64,000 nt of DNA from Nocardioides yefusunii (GTDB lineage Bacteria; Actinomycetota; Actinomycetes; Propionibacteriales; Nocardioidaceae). The translations under genes were made by a program, and so were the position numbers. Shown here piece by piece: positions 42,181 through 51,065 of the stretch. Under the pieces are notes generated by a model. It was not told the origin of the DNA. It worked only from the letters and a program-made list of their open reading frames with translations, and did not search any database. The DNA lies in contig NZ_CP034929.1 in the NCBI RefSeq assembly GCF_004014875.1, forward strand, positions 2,170,001-2,234,000. Reading direction: 5' to 3'. The first letter of the stretch is position 1; each line of letters starts with the position of its first letter.

Positions 42181-43647
42181 ATGGGAGTCCTGGCTATCGA
42201 CGCCGGCACCACCGGAGTGACCGCACTGGTCGTCTCCCCCGACGGGCACATCGTGGCCCGCGGCTACCAGGAGTTCGCCCAGCACTTCCCCGCCCCCGGC
42301 TGGGTCGAGCACGCACCCGAGGAGATCTGGCAGGCCTGCGTCTCCGCCACCCGCGAGGTGCTGACCCAGATCGACCGTTCCGAGCTCACTGCGATCGGCA
42401 TCACCAACCAGCGCGAGACCGTCGTCCTGTGGGACCGCGAGACGCTCGGCTCCCCGCGTCGCGCGATCGTCTGGCAGGACCGACGCAGCGCCGAGATCTG
42501 CACCCGACTGCGCGAGGCTGGCCACGAGGGCCGCGTCAGTGAACTCACCGGACTGCGCCTGGACCCCTACTTCTCCGCCACCAAGCTGGCGTGGCTGCGC
42601 GAGCACGAACCCCACACCTGGTCGCTGGTGGAGTCCGGTCGGTACGCGGTCGGCACCGTCGACTCCTACCTGATCGCCCGGATGACGCGCGGCACCTGGC
42701 ACGTCACCGACGTCTCCAACGCCTCGCGCACCCTGCTGATGGACCTCGAGACCTGCGACTGGTCAGACGAACTGTGCGAACTCTTCGGGGTCCCGCGTGA
42801 CGCCCTGCCCGAGATCGTGCCGAGCTGGGGCGTCATCGGCGAGACCGACGCACGCTCCTACTGCGGTCTGACCCTGCCTGTGGCCGGCATCGCCGGGGAC
42901 CAGCAGGCAGCGCTGTTCGGCCAGACCTGCTTCGAGGTCGGCGACACCAAGTGCACCTACGGCACCGGCTCGTTCCTGCTCACCAACACCGGCACCGAGG
43001 TGGTGCGCTCCGACGCCGGACTGCTCTCCACCGCCGCGTGGCGCAGCCCGTCGGGCGAGACCACCTACGCGCTCGAAGGGTCGATCTTTGTCACCGGCTC
43101 CGCGGTCCAGTGGCTGCGCGACGGCCTGCAGATCATCGGGGCGGCCGCCGAGGCCGAACCGATCGCACGCACCGTCCCCGACAGTGACGGTGTCGTCTTC
43201 GTCCCTGCCCTCACCGGGCTCGGTGCTCCCCACTGGGACCCGCACGCCCGGGGGCTGCTGATCGGGATGCACCGCGGCACCACTCGCGCCCACGTCGTCC
43301 GTGCGACGTTGGAAGCGATCGCCTACGAGGTGCGCGACGTCCTCGACACCATGCCGTCGGTCCAGACGCTACGCGTGGACGGCGGCGCGGCTGCCAACGA
43401 CCTGCTCTGCGCGCTCCAGGCCGACCAGGTCGGCGTGCCGGTGGAACGGCCCGAGATCGTCGAGACCACAGCGCTGGGGGCAGCGTTCCTGGCCGGGCTC
43501 GGCACCGGTGTGTGGCCCTCGACCGACGCGCTGCGGGCCACCTGGAAGCTGCAGCGCCGCTTCGAACCGACCGGCGATCGCACCGCTGCTGACGCGGGGT
43601 ACGCGAAGTGGCGTGACGCGGTGGAGCGGTCCAAGTCCTGGGCCTGA
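42181..43647 (+). CDS. glpK: Glycerol kinase (FGGY family)
   Basis: ATP-dependent FGGY-family sugar kinase, 488 residues, best matching glycerol kinase. Features: LAIDAGTTGVTALVV, ITNQRETVVLWDR, IVWQDRRSAEIC, GTVDSYLIARMTRGTWHVTD, VAGIAGDQQAALFGQ, CTYGTGSFLLTNTG and the second domain (LRVDGGAAANDLLCALQAD). The ATG at 42181 has GAGGAG upstream. No glpF or glpD neighbour is present, so related substrates cannot be excluded. Confidence 0.88.
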   Translation: MGVLAIDAGTTGVTALVVSPDGHIVARGYQEFAQHFPAPGWVEHAPEEIWQACVSATREVLTQIDRSELTAIGITNQRETVVLWDRETLGSPRRAIVWQDRRSAEICTRLREAGHEGRVSELTGLRLDPYFSATKLAWLREHEPHTWSLVESGRYAVGTVDSYLIARMTRGTWHVTDVSNASRTLLMDLETCDWSDELCELFGVPRDALPEIVPSWGVIGETDARSYCGLTLPVAGIAGDQQAALFGQTCFEVGDTKCTYGTGSFLLTNTGTEVVRSDAGLLSTAAWRSPSGETTYALEGSIFVTGSAVQWLRDGLQIIGAAAEAEPIARTVPDSDGVVFVPALTGLGAPHWDPHARGLLIGMHRGTTRAHVVRATLEAIAYEVRDVLDTMPSVQTLRVDGGAAANDLLCALQADQVGVPVERPEIVETTALGAAFLAGLGTGVWPSTDALRATWKLQRRFEPTGDRTAADAGYAKWRDAVERSKSWA

Positions 43648-43678
43648 GCCCGATCCCAGTGCCTGCAGACCTCCGGCG

Positions 43679-44356
43679 TCACTCCTCGTCGTCGAGGCCG
43701 CGTTCGATCGCCCACCGGGTGAGCTCGACGCGGTTGTGCATCTGCAGCTTGCGCAACGTGTTCTGGACGTGGTTCTGCACGGTGCGGTGGGAGATGAAGA
43801 GACGCTCGGCGATCTGCTTGTAGCTGAGTCCCTTGGCGACCATCCGCAGCACCTCGGTCTCACGCTCGGTGAGCTCGGAGACCGGGTCCTCGGGTTCGGA
43901 CGGGTCAGCCATCCGCCGGAACTCGCCCAGCACCAGCCCGGCCAGACCGGGGGTGAAGACGGTGTCGCCGGCAGCAACCGCACGGACCGCGGCGATCAGT
44001 TCCTTGCTGGAGGCCGACTTCACCAGGTAGCCGGTGGCGCCTGCCTTCACGGCTTCGAGGACGTCGCCCTGCTCACCGGAGGCCGACAGGATCAGCACCC
44101 GGGCCGAGGGGTCGTGGGCCAGGACGGTCCGGGTCACCTCGACGCCGTTGGGTGCCGGGATCTGCAGGTCGAGCACGACCACCTGCGGGCGAGCCGCAGG
44201 GAAACGTGCCGTGGCCTCGAGCCCGGTAGAGGCCACCGCGACCACGTCGAAGCCGGCGTCGGCGAGGTCGCGTTCGACGGCGTCGCGCCACATCGGGTGG
44301 TCGTCGACGACCATCACTCGGATGGGCGGGGGCGCGTCCTGGGCGTTCTCGGTCAC
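43679..44356 (-). CDS. LuxR/NarL-family response regulator (MacR-like)
   Basis: 225-residue response regulator. The receiver domain has VMVVDDHP, phospho-acceptor D63 in VVVLDLQIP and the switch lysine in GYLVKSA; the C-terminal LuxR helix-turn-helix has ELTERETEVLRMVAKGLSYK and HRTVQNHVQNTLRKL. The GTG at 44356 was chosen; a GTG three codons upstream is possible. The partner kinase gene is upstream on the same strand, separated by a flavin-reductase-like gene. The set resembles the streptomycete MacRS system, but targets are not visible. Confidence 0.9.
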   Translation of the reverse strand: MTENAQDAPPPIRVMVVDDHPMWRDAVERDLADAGFDVVAVASTGLEATARFPAARPQVVVLDLQIPAPNGVEVTRTVLAHDPSARVLILSASGEQGDVLEAVKAGATGYLVKSASSKELIAAVRAVAAGDTVFTPGLAGLVLGEFRRMADPSEPEDPVSELTERETEVLRMVAKGLSYKQIAERLFISHRTVQNHVQNTLRKLQMHNRVELTRWAIERGLDDEE

Positions 44357-44390
44357 GGCCGTGACGATAGCGCCATCACTGCCGTGGGTG

Positions 44391-44915
44391 TCAGGAGTCC
44401 GCGTCGCGCGCACGGCGGTAACGGCCGCGACGGTGCACCAGCGGGTCGACGTCGTCAGCGGTCATGACGTCCTCGATCACGCATGTCACCTGCACCGACC
44501 AGCCGATCTCGCGCTCGTCCTCGAGCCGGACCGTCGCCCAGGTGCAGGGATCGACCAGACGCGGTCCGTGGTCGGTGTCGACGAACTCCGCTGCACCGAA
44601 GACACCGCCGGGCGCCGGCGAACGTCCGGCGAAGACCTCCGCCAGTTCGGTCTGGTGCCACGAGAGCAGATGGACGACGGCAGTCCCGGTACGACGCAGG
44701 TGGTCGACGAACTCCGAGAGCGGGTCGACGAACGCGACCACGCGGCCCGGTTCGCCCTGCACGACGGCGAGGGAGGAGATCGTCAGCCCTGCACCGTTGC
44801 CCTTGGTTCCTGCGGTCCACAGGGAGACCACTCCGCCGAGGCGGCCGCGCAACTGCCGGACGGCGTCGCGCTGGGGGTCGTTGTCGGCGAAGGGGTGTTC
44901 GGTGTGGATCGTCAC
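44391..44915 (-). CDS. Flavin reductase-like (FMN-binding split-barrel) protein
   Basis: 174-residue protein with a flavin-reductase-type fold: RGRLGGVVSLWTAGTKGNGA, LTISSLAVVQGEPGRVVAFV, VHLLSWHQTELAEVFAG and the central PGGVFGAAEFVDTD. It resembles short-chain FMN-binding split-barrel reductases, but no partner monooxygenase is nearby. Its placement between a sensor kinase and its regulator on the same strand suggests that redox or flavin chemistry may be tied to the signalling unit; this is inference. The start is a GTG at 44915. Confidence 0.75.
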   Translation of the reverse strand: MTIHTEHPFADNDPQRDAVRQLRGRLGGVVSLWTAGTKGNGAGLTISSLAVVQGEPGRVVAFVDPLSEFVDHLRRTGTAVVHLLSWHQTELAEVFAGRSPAPGGVFGAAEFVDTDHGPRLVDPCTWATVRLEDEREIGWSVQVTCVIEDVMTADDVDPLVHRRGRYRRARDADS

Positions 44916-44964
44916 CGTTCCACCGTACGTCGACACTCGGCAGGGCTCCGCCTCAGCGACCCGG

Positions 44965-46125
44965 TCACCGCGGCAGCGTGAACTCCCACTCGGTCCCCCA
45001 CGAACCCGAACTGACCTCGGCCTCACCACCGACGTCGGCGATCCGGCCCCGGATCGAGGACGACACCCCCAAGCGTCCGTCGGCCTCGGCCTCGGCGAGT
45101 CGGCCCGGCTCGATGCCGGGGCCCTCGTCGCGCACCGAGACGACCACCCGGTCAGGGTGCTCCTCCAGCAGGATCCAGGACGGTGCGTCGAGACCGACGT
45201 GGGCGCGGACGTTGTCGAGGCAGGCCCGCACTGCGGCGACGACCTCGGTGGTGACGCGGACGGGCAGCAGCACGCTGCCTCCGGGGGTGACGACGGTGAC
45301 CGACGCAGAGGCGATCATCGCGAGGTCGCCGGCGAGGTCGTGCGGTTCGTCGGGGTCGACCGACGAACCGTCACGGGTGTCGGGATCGACACTGTCCTGG
45401 GCGTGGATGAGCGAGCGCAACGCACTCTCCTGCTCCCCCGCGAGACGCCCGAGGTCAGCGAAGTCGCCTCCCAGTTCGGCTCCACGACGCTGCACCAGCG
45501 CCAGCACCTGCAGGACCCCGTCGTGCACGGCACGCGCCAGCCGGGTCCGTTCCTGAGCGACGGCGGCGAGGCGTTCGGCCTCGGCACGCTCCTCGGCCAT
45601 CTGGACGAGCGAGCCGCACATGAAGCCCAGCACGGTGCCGCCCAGGAGAAGCAGGAAAACGTTGCCGTAGTTGGTCTGGGTGATCTCGTCGCGGATCGCC
45701 AGATCGACGCCGGCGAGCAGCAGGCCGGCTGCGAGGCCACCACGCCAGTGCCAGTGCACGGCCCACACCAGCAGCGGACCCATCACCCAGAAACCAGGAA
45801 TGGTGGCGTTGAACGAGTCACCCTTGACCAGCGGGCTCGCCGCCATCGCCGCGAGCGCGATCATCAGGTCGAGCACCATCACCGGGGCGGTGCGGCCCCA
45901 TGGGTGGCGGTAGATCCACAGCGCCGCGACGGTCCAGAGCACCAGACCGGAGACCACCGCCGCACCGGCGACGGGATGGGCAGCGAACGCACCCCAACGC
46001 CACACCGTCAGACCCACCATGTTGACGGTGGTGACGACACGCAGCACCGCGAGCGCGACGTTGAGACGGTCGATGACCGCCTCCCTCGCCGCGGAAGCTC
46101 CGGTCCCCCCGGACGGAGTGTTCAC
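44965..46125 (-). CDS. Sensor histidine kinase, MacS-like (NarL type)
   Basis: 386-residue membrane kinase with about five to six N-terminal transmembrane helices (about 25-175) and little extracellular sequence. A HisKA_3 dimerisation domain follows, with phosphorylatable H201 in ARAVHDGVLQVLALVQRRGA, then a HATPase domain (ACLDNVRAHVGLD; VVVSVRDEGPGIEPGRL). The N-box is divergent: the usual NAxKHA reads NVRAHV. GTG start. It lies directly upstream of the flavin-reductase-like gene and the LuxR-type regulator, a likely operon. Confidence 0.9.
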   Translation of the reverse strand: MNTPSGGTGASAAREAVIDRLNVALAVLRVVTTVNMVGLTVWRWGAFAAHPVAGAAVVSGLVLWTVAALWIYRHPWGRTAPVMVLDLMIALAAMAASPLVKGDSFNATIPGFWVMGPLLVWAVHWHWRGGLAAGLLLAGVDLAIRDEITQTNYGNVFLLLLGGTVLGFMCGSLVQMAEERAEAERLAAVAQERTRLARAVHDGVLQVLALVQRRGAELGGDFADLGRLAGEQESALRSLIHAQDSVDPDTRDGSSVDPDEPHDLAGDLAMIASASVTVVTPGGSVLLPVRVTTEVVAAVRACLDNVRAHVGLDAPSWILLEEHPDRVVVSVRDEGPGIEPGRLAEAEADGRLGVSSSIRGRIADVGGEAEVSSGSWGTEWEFTLPR

Positions 46126-46129
46126 GTGA

Positions 46130-46891
46130 TCAGGCCTTCGGCGACTCTGCCTCGCCGCTGACGTCGGACTCGGCTGCTGCCTTCTCCGCTGCTGCCTTCT
46201 CGGCGGCGGCCTTCTCCTTGGAGAGTTCCTTGGCCGCGGAGGCGTACATGTCGACGTACTCCTGCTCGGAGAGACGCATGATCTCGTACATGATCTCGTC
46301 GGTGACCGAGCGCAGGACGTAGCGGTCGTTCTCCATCCCGGCGTAGCGGGAGAAGTCGAGCGGCTTGCCGTAGCGCACGTGCGGACGGGTGAACGAGCCG
46401 AAGGTCTTGCCGGGAGGTGCGACCACGTCGGTGCCGATCACAGCGACCGGGATCACCGGGACGCCGCTGGTGAGCGCCAGGCGCGCCACACCGGTCTTGC
46501 CGCGGTAGAGCTTGCCGTCGTGCGAGCGGGTGCCCTCGGGGAAGATGCCGAAGAGGTCACCCTTGTCGAGGATCTCCGCGGCCGACTTCATGGCGCCCGC
46601 AGCAGCGCTGCCGCTGGCACGGTCGATCGGGACCTGACCGACGCCGGAGAAGAACATCTTCTGGAAGAAGCCCTTCACACCCGGGGTGGTGAAGTACTCC
46701 GACTTCGCCACGAACGTGACGCGACGGTTCAGCGTCAACGGCATGAAGAGCCAGTCGGCGTAGGAAAGGTGGTTGCAGGCCAGGATCGCGGGCCCTTCAG
46801 AGGGCACGTTGTCGAGGCCCTGCGTGTGAGGACGGAAGATGACCCGGAGGAACGGCCCGAGGGCGATCCACTTGAGGAACCAGTAGAGCAC
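46130..46891 (-). CDS. 1-acyl-sn-glycerol-3-phosphate acyltransferase (PlsC family)
   Basis: 253-residue membrane-associated acyltransferase of phospholipid synthesis. Catalytic HX4D (NHLSYAD) and FPEGTRS motifs are intact, with VAKSEYFTTPGVKGFF, VGQVPIDR and VPVIPVAVIGTDV as further blocks. The C-terminus has an appended helical tail with three EKAAA-type repeats, encoded by three near-identical 15-bp units (46173-46217), outside the catalytic domain. The start is a GTG at 46891. Confidence 0.92.
   Translation of the reverse strand: MLYWFLKWIALGPFLRVIFRPHTQGLDNVPSEGPAILACNHLSYADWLFMPLTLNRRVTFVAKSEYFTTPGVKGFFQKMFFSGVGQVPIDRASGSAAAGAMKSAAEILDKGDLFGIFPEGTRSHDGKLYRGKTGVARLALTSGVPVIPVAVIGTDVVAPPGKTFGSFTRPHVRYGKPLDFSRYAGMENDRYVLRSVTDEIMYEIMRLSEQEYVDMYASAAKELSKEKAAAEKAAAEKAAAESDVSGEAESPKA
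46173..46217 (-). repeat. Three 15-bp tandem repeats in plsC-like 3' end
   Basis: Units 46173-46187, 46188-46202 and 46203-46217 are near-identical in-frame repeats encoding E-K-A-A-A in the C-terminal tail; copy number can change without breaking the frame. Confidence 0.8.
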
Positions 46892-47047
46892 CCGTGGAGC
46901 CTAGCCCCTGTCGGGCGAGACGTTCTGCTCGCCGCGTGAGGCAAGACGAACCTGCGCCTCGATGCTGCCTCGATGCCGCCCCACCATCGCCGGACGAGGC
47001 TGTCCGACCCGCTCCGTGGCATGGACCAGCCGGGTAGTGTCGGCCCC

Positions 47048-47620
47048 GTGAGCACCCGTGACGAGGACGAGGCCTGGCGCGCCATCGTGGAGAACTACGG
47101 CGACCGCGCCGTGCTCGAGGACAACGCCGTGCTCGACGACGACGGACCCGCCATTGCCCGGACGACGGCGACCGAACGCATCGCGGACGACGCCGCGAGT
47201 GACTCTGCCCCCGGCACCGACCTCCAGCCCCCGGCCCGACCCGCCTTCGGACCCCAGCCCCGTCCGGCAGCCCCCTCCCCCGAGCCGCGTCCCACGCCGC
47301 CGGAGCCCGCACCGTTCCAACCCTTCGCCGGTCTGCCGGGTCGCGAGGAGGAACCTGCCGAGCTCGCGCCCGCCGACGAGGCCGACGGCTTCGTCCCGCC
47401 GGTTCCCGAGCTCCCGCAGATGGAACGTCGTCGGCTGATCGCCTGGCTCGCCGTCCTCGGTGCGCCTGTTGCGTTCGTGCTCGGCACGGTCGCGGACGTG
47501 AACGTCACCGGCCGCCTTGGCGCGCTGCTGGCCCTCTGCTTCATCGGCGGTCTGGGGTGGCTGGTCTACTCCATGCCCGGTGAGCCCCAGGATCCCTGGG
47601 ACGACGGCGCCCGGATCTGA
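47048..47620 (+). CDS. Hypothetical membrane protein with Pro-rich N-terminus
   Basis: 190 residues from a GTG at 47048. An acidic start (VSTRDEDEAWRAIVENYGDR) is followed by a long Pro/Ala/Glu-rich disordered region (about 50-125), then two transmembrane helices (LIAWLAVLGAPVAFVLGTVA and LGALLALCFIGGLGWLVYSM) and a short tail. The extra-membrane N-terminus is probably cytoplasmic. No family is recognised. It is convergent with the glucokinase gene (17-nt gap). Confidence 0.75.
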   Translation: MSTRDEDEAWRAIVENYGDRAVLEDNAVLDDDGPAIARTTATERIADDAASDSAPGTDLQPPARPAFGPQPRPAAPSPEPRPTPPEPAPFQPFAGLPGREEEPAELAPADEADGFVPPVPELPQMERRRLIAWLAVLGAPVAFVLGTVADVNVTGRLGALLALCFIGGLGWLVYSMPGEPQDPWDDGARI

Positions 47621-47637
47621 TCCCGGCCGGCGACTGT

Positions 47638-48636
47638 TCAGGGCAGGCGCATCGCGAGGGTCGCGGCCCCGACCAGCCCGGCCTCGGCGCCGGTGACGGC
47701 GGCCACCACGTCCGGAACGACGCGGTGGGACCCACCGACGAGGTGTTGGGCCAACGCTTCCCGCGCCGGAGCCAACAACAGGTCCCCGGCCCGCGAGACC
47801 CCGCCACCGACGACGACGAGTTCGGGGTCGAGGGCCGCGACCAGGTTGGCCAGCCCGGCACCCAACCAGCTGCCGACCACCTCGAAGGCTTCGAGGGCGC
47901 TGGAGTCCCCGGCCTGAGCGGCCGCGGTGACCATCGGTCCGTCCAACCGCGCGAGGTCGCCGTCGCACTGCTCCTCGAGCAAGGTCCGCGCGTTCGAGCC
48001 TGCCCCGGACGAGTCCGGTTCGACGAAGGCAAGGTGGGCTGCCCGCGCGGCGCGGACGAGTGCCCGCCCTGAGGCGTACTGCTCCCAACATCCTTGCCCC
48101 CCGCACTCGCACGGGAGGCCGTCAGGAACCACCGTCATGTGCCCGTACTCGGCTGCCATGCCGTTGGCTCCCCGGGTCAGTCGACCGTGGACGACGAGTC
48201 CGCCACCGATGCCGGTGCCGACCGTCACCAGGACGACGGTGTCGCGACCTCGTGCCGTGCCCCACGCGTGCTCGGCGACCAGGGCGCAGGTGGCGTCGTT
48301 CTCCACCGCGACCGGGACCTGCCACCGTCGGGAGAGTCGCTCACGCACCGGTGCGTCTCGCCACGGGAGGTGCGGGGCGAACATCACCCGGTCACCGGTT
48401 CGGTCGACGAATCCAGCGGCCGAGAGGCCCACCGCGATCAGCGGCCGCTCACCGCGGGCCAGGGTGACGGCACGGTCGAGGGCGTCCTCGAGGACGTCGA
48501 CCCCGACGGTGCGTCCCGGGGTGGGCACCTCGACGGGAGTCCCGGGTGTCCCGTCCGGTCCGACGACGGCAGCGAGCACCTTGGTCCCGCCGACGTCGAC
48601 GCCGACCACGACGCCACTCGGCTCGGACGAACTCAT
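47638..48636 (-). CDS. ROK-family glucokinase
   Basis: 332-residue ROK sugar kinase. The N-terminal phosphate motif (VGVDVGGTKVLAAVV), ENDATCALVAEHAWG, TVGTGIGGGLVVHG, the EYGHMTV histidine and the zinc-binding CECGGQGCWEQYASG are all intact. It most likely phosphorylates glucose and is the glkA counterpart that in streptomycetes also mediates glucose repression. It is last in a run ArsA-like, DUF5304-like, ROK, and overlaps the upstream gene by 4 nt. Confidence 0.92.
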   Translation of the reverse strand: MSSSEPSGVVVGVDVGGTKVLAAVVGPDGTPGTPVEVPTPGRTVGVDVLEDALDRAVTLARGERPLIAVGLSAAGFVDRTGDRVMFAPHLPWRDAPVRERLSRRWQVPVAVENDATCALVAEHAWGTARGRDTVVLVTVGTGIGGGLVVHGRLTRGANGMAAEYGHMTVVPDGLPCECGGQGCWEQYASGRALVRAARAAHLAFVEPDSSGAGSNARTLLEEQCDGDLARLDGPMVTAAAQAGDSSALEAFEVVGSWLGAGLANLVAALDPELVVVGGGVSRAGDLLLAPAREALAQHLVGGSHRVVPDVVAAVTGAEAGLVGAATLAMRLP

Positions 48637-49109
48637 GCTTCGGGGTCGAGGTCGATGTGTTCGACCGGGGTCTCCTGGGTGGGCCGAGCACTGGAGGGCG
48701 GAGCGGTGGGAGGCGGCGCGGTGTCGGGACGGGCAGCGTGACGTGCCTCGGCGACGGTCGAGAGCAGCGTCGAGGCCACGGCCACCAACGACGTCGCAGC
48801 CGTCGTCAGGTGTGCCTTCACCTCGGGGCTGACCTCACGGACCGCAGCGACGGTGCGACACACCGGGCACACGGTGCACTCGGCGCTGCCGGTGGCGAAG
48901 TGGGCGTCGGCCTCGTGGACATGTTCCTTGACGCTCTCCTTGACGCCCTCGCGCACCTGACCGGCGAGGTCGGCTGCCTGGTGGGTGACGTCGCTGCCGT
49001 GCTGGACGGCCCAGGTGGCGAAGGCTCCCGCGAACTTCGCGGCCTCCTGCGCCAGGGACCCCACGCCGTCGGGCGCACCGGGCTGCTCGTGGGACGCCTC
49101 GTCGCTCAT
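48633..49109 (-). CDS. DUF5304-like protein with a CxxC pair
   Basis: 158-residue soluble protein. An Ala-rich amphipathic first half (SLAQEAAKFAGAFATWAVQH, VREGVKESVKEHVHEAD) is followed by a Cys pair (CTVCPVC, a possible zinc or redox site), a helical stretch (VSPEVKAHLTTAATSLVAVA) and a Pro-rich acidic tail. It overlaps both neighbours by 4 nt (ArsA-like upstream, ROK downstream). Family membership is judged from this conserved actinobacterial context; function unknown. Confidence 0.7.
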   Translation of the reverse strand: MSDEASHEQPGAPDGVGSLAQEAAKFAGAFATWAVQHGSDVTHQAADLAGQVREGVKESVKEHVHEADAHFATGSAECTVCPVCRTVAAVREVSPEVKAHLTTAATSLVAVASTLLSTVAEARHAARPDTAPPPTAPPSSARPTQETPVEHIDLDPEA

Positions 49110-50356
49110 GCTCGCTCCTCGTGATGGTTCGGGTGGTCGTCGCCCTCGGGTCCGTCCGACGGGCCGCCCGGGTCCGGGTCCCGGACGAACTGCACCCGGA
49201 GGGTCCCGTCGGCGACGCTCGCGCCGGTGACCTTCATCCGGGCCAGGATCGCCGGGAGCGACAGCACGCGACGATACGTCCCGCACTGCACCACGAGGTC
49301 TCCCCCGCGCCGGGCGAGCGAGGTGTCCGCCCTGGTCGCCAACGGAACCGGCAACGTCATCGTGGCGCCGTTCTCGGTGACCTCCACGTGCAGCGAGCCC
49401 ACCCCCGGCCCTTCGGCGAGCGGGTCGGCGTCGCCGTGCAGTGCTGCTGCGACGTCGCGCAGCGCCTCCACGCCACGTGGTTCGCCGTCGCGATACCCGG
49501 AGCGCCACAGTCTGACCGGGGCGAACGACTCCTCCGCCTCGGCCAGGACCTCGTTCTGGGCCTGGACCCATCCCCGCAGCCAGTCGGCGGGGGCGCCGAC
49601 CGCGTCGGCGTCCACGGCCGGGAAGACCCGGTTCACGACGACGGCGTCGACCCGGTAGCCGTGCATCGACAGGGTGGTCCAGGCGCGTCGAGCCTCGGCG
49701 AGCACCACCTGTTCGGGCGTCATCACCAGACGGACGGTGGTCTCGGGCCCGGTCAGGAGCGCGCGCACCTCGGAGAGCTCGCCGTGCAGGCGTTCCACCG
49801 CGGCGAAGACACCGTCACCGGGCATCGGCATCCCCACGGCCTTGCCCAGCAGCGGCCCGAAGGTGCGCATCACCCGGCGCTGCGGCGGGAAGACCCGGTC
49901 CATGTACCAGGTGAGGGCCTCGGGCAAGGAGAGCAGCCGGAGCGTCTCCGCCGTGGGTGCACAGTCGACGACGATCGCGTCGTAGTCGCCGCTGGCGGCC
50001 TGTCGACGCAACTCCAGCAGCGCCAGCACCTCCTCGGCGCCGGGGAGGACGGTGAGTTCCTCCGCCGCCACCGGATCGACCCCAGCGACCGTCATGACGT
50101 CGAGCAGGTAGGTCTGGATCTCGAGCCAGGACTCCTCGAAGCGACGTTGGGCGTCGACGTGCTGGACCCACAAGGTCTCGGTGACCTGCACGGGGTCGGC
50201 CCCGACCCTGACCCCGAACGCGTCGCCCAGCGAATGAGCAGTGTCGGTGGAGACCACCAACGTCCGCAGACCGCGCTCGGCGAGCAACGCCCCCGTGCCT
50301 GCGGAGACGGTCGACTTGCCGACCCCGCCCTTACCGGTGAACAGCAGGATCCGCAC
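49106..50356 (-). CDS. ArsA/Get3-family P-loop ATPase
   Basis: 416-residue ATPase. It has a deviant Walker A (FTGKGGVGKSTVSAGTGA, residues 6-23), switch I (STDTAHSLGDAFG), switch II-like VVDCAPTAETLRLLSLPE, and a C-terminal beta-rich extension (LHVEVTENGATMTLPVPLAT). No ArsB/ArsC operon surrounds it, so an arsenical pump role is unlikely; Get3-like targeting or regulatory functions are possible. It is first in a coupled run with the DUF5304-like and glucokinase genes. Confidence 0.88.
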   Translation of the reverse strand: MRILLFTGKGGVGKSTVSAGTGALLAERGLRTLVVSTDTAHSLGDAFGVRVGADPVQVTETLWVQHVDAQRRFEESWLEIQTYLLDVMTVAGVDPVAAEELTVLPGAEEVLALLELRRQAASGDYDAIVVDCAPTAETLRLLSLPEALTWYMDRVFPPQRRVMRTFGPLLGKAVGMPMPGDGVFAAVERLHGELSEVRALLTGPETTVRLVMTPEQVVLAEARRAWTTLSMHGYRVDAVVVNRVFPAVDADAVGAPADWLRGWVQAQNEVLAEAEESFAPVRLWRSGYRDGEPRGVEALRDVAAALHGDADPLAEGPGVGSLHVEVTENGATMTLPVPLATRADTSLARRGGDLVVQCGTYRRVLSLPAILARMKVTGASVADGTLRVQFVRDPDPGGPSDGPEGDDHPNHHEERA

Positions 50357-50487
50357 GTCTTGCTCCCTCGTGCTCGGTGGGGCACCAGATCGTCCTGGGG
50401 CCTGCTCGCTCAGGTGGCTCCGTCGTCAGTGCTCCGTCGTCACTCCGTCGTTCCGGTACCCGCGACACGCCCGGAACGACAGGTGGT

Positions 50488-50922
50488 TCAGAGAGACTCG
50501 ACGCGCTTCTTCAGACCCTTGAGCGCGGTGTCGATGAGGATCTTCTCGCCCTTGCGCTTGAGCATCCCGATCAACGGGACGGCGACGTCGAGGGCCAGAC
50601 GGTAGGTGACCTCGGTGCGTCCTTCGTCGAGGGCGTTGAGCTCATAGGCACCGTCGAGGGCCTTGAGCATCTTCCCCTCGACGAGCGTCCAGGTGACGCT
50701 GTCGTCGGCCCACGTGTAGGCGAGCGTGTACTCGTCCTTGATCGGGGTGACGTCGAGGGAGAAGAAGACCTGTTCGGCACGTCCGTCGGCGCCCCGTTCG
50801 ACCACCTCGACCCGCTTCATGCCGGTGGCCCACGAGGGGTAGGCCTCGAAGTCTGCGATCACGGCCATGACGTCCGCGGGCGCGGCGTCCACGACGATGG
50901 TGGAAGTGGTCTGCTCAGCCAT
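50488..50922 (-). CDS. SRPBCC (START-like/polyketide-cyclase-type) family protein
   Basis: 144-residue protein with the SRPBCC lipid-cavity fold: the opening strand STIVVDAAPADVMAVIADFE, YPSWATGMKRVEVVERG and the C-terminal amphipathic helix (PLIGMLKRKGEKILIDTALK GLKKRVE region). The ATG at 50922 is preceded by AGGAG at five bases. It is adjacent to acyl-CoA synthetase (divergent) and the ArsA-like gene, a conserved neighbourhood. The ligand is unknown; a lipid or isoprenoid is plausible. Confidence 0.88.
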   Translation of the reverse strand: MAEQTTSTIVVDAAPADVMAVIADFEAYPSWATGMKRVEVVERGADGRAEQVFFSLDVTPIKDEYTLAYTWADDSVTWTLVEGKMLKALDGAYELNALDEGRTEVTYRLALDVAVPLIGMLKRKGEKILIDTALKGLKKRVESL

Positions 50923-51065
50923 CTGGGCTCCTGGAAGCTCGCCAGCGGGAGGCACCCCCCGCGCGGTCGTCTCGAATGACCGGTGAGACTACCCGATCTG
51001 AACAGGTCACGTGACACGGGTAACCTGCCCTTGACTCATGACCTTATAGGGAGGCGTAAGAAGCG

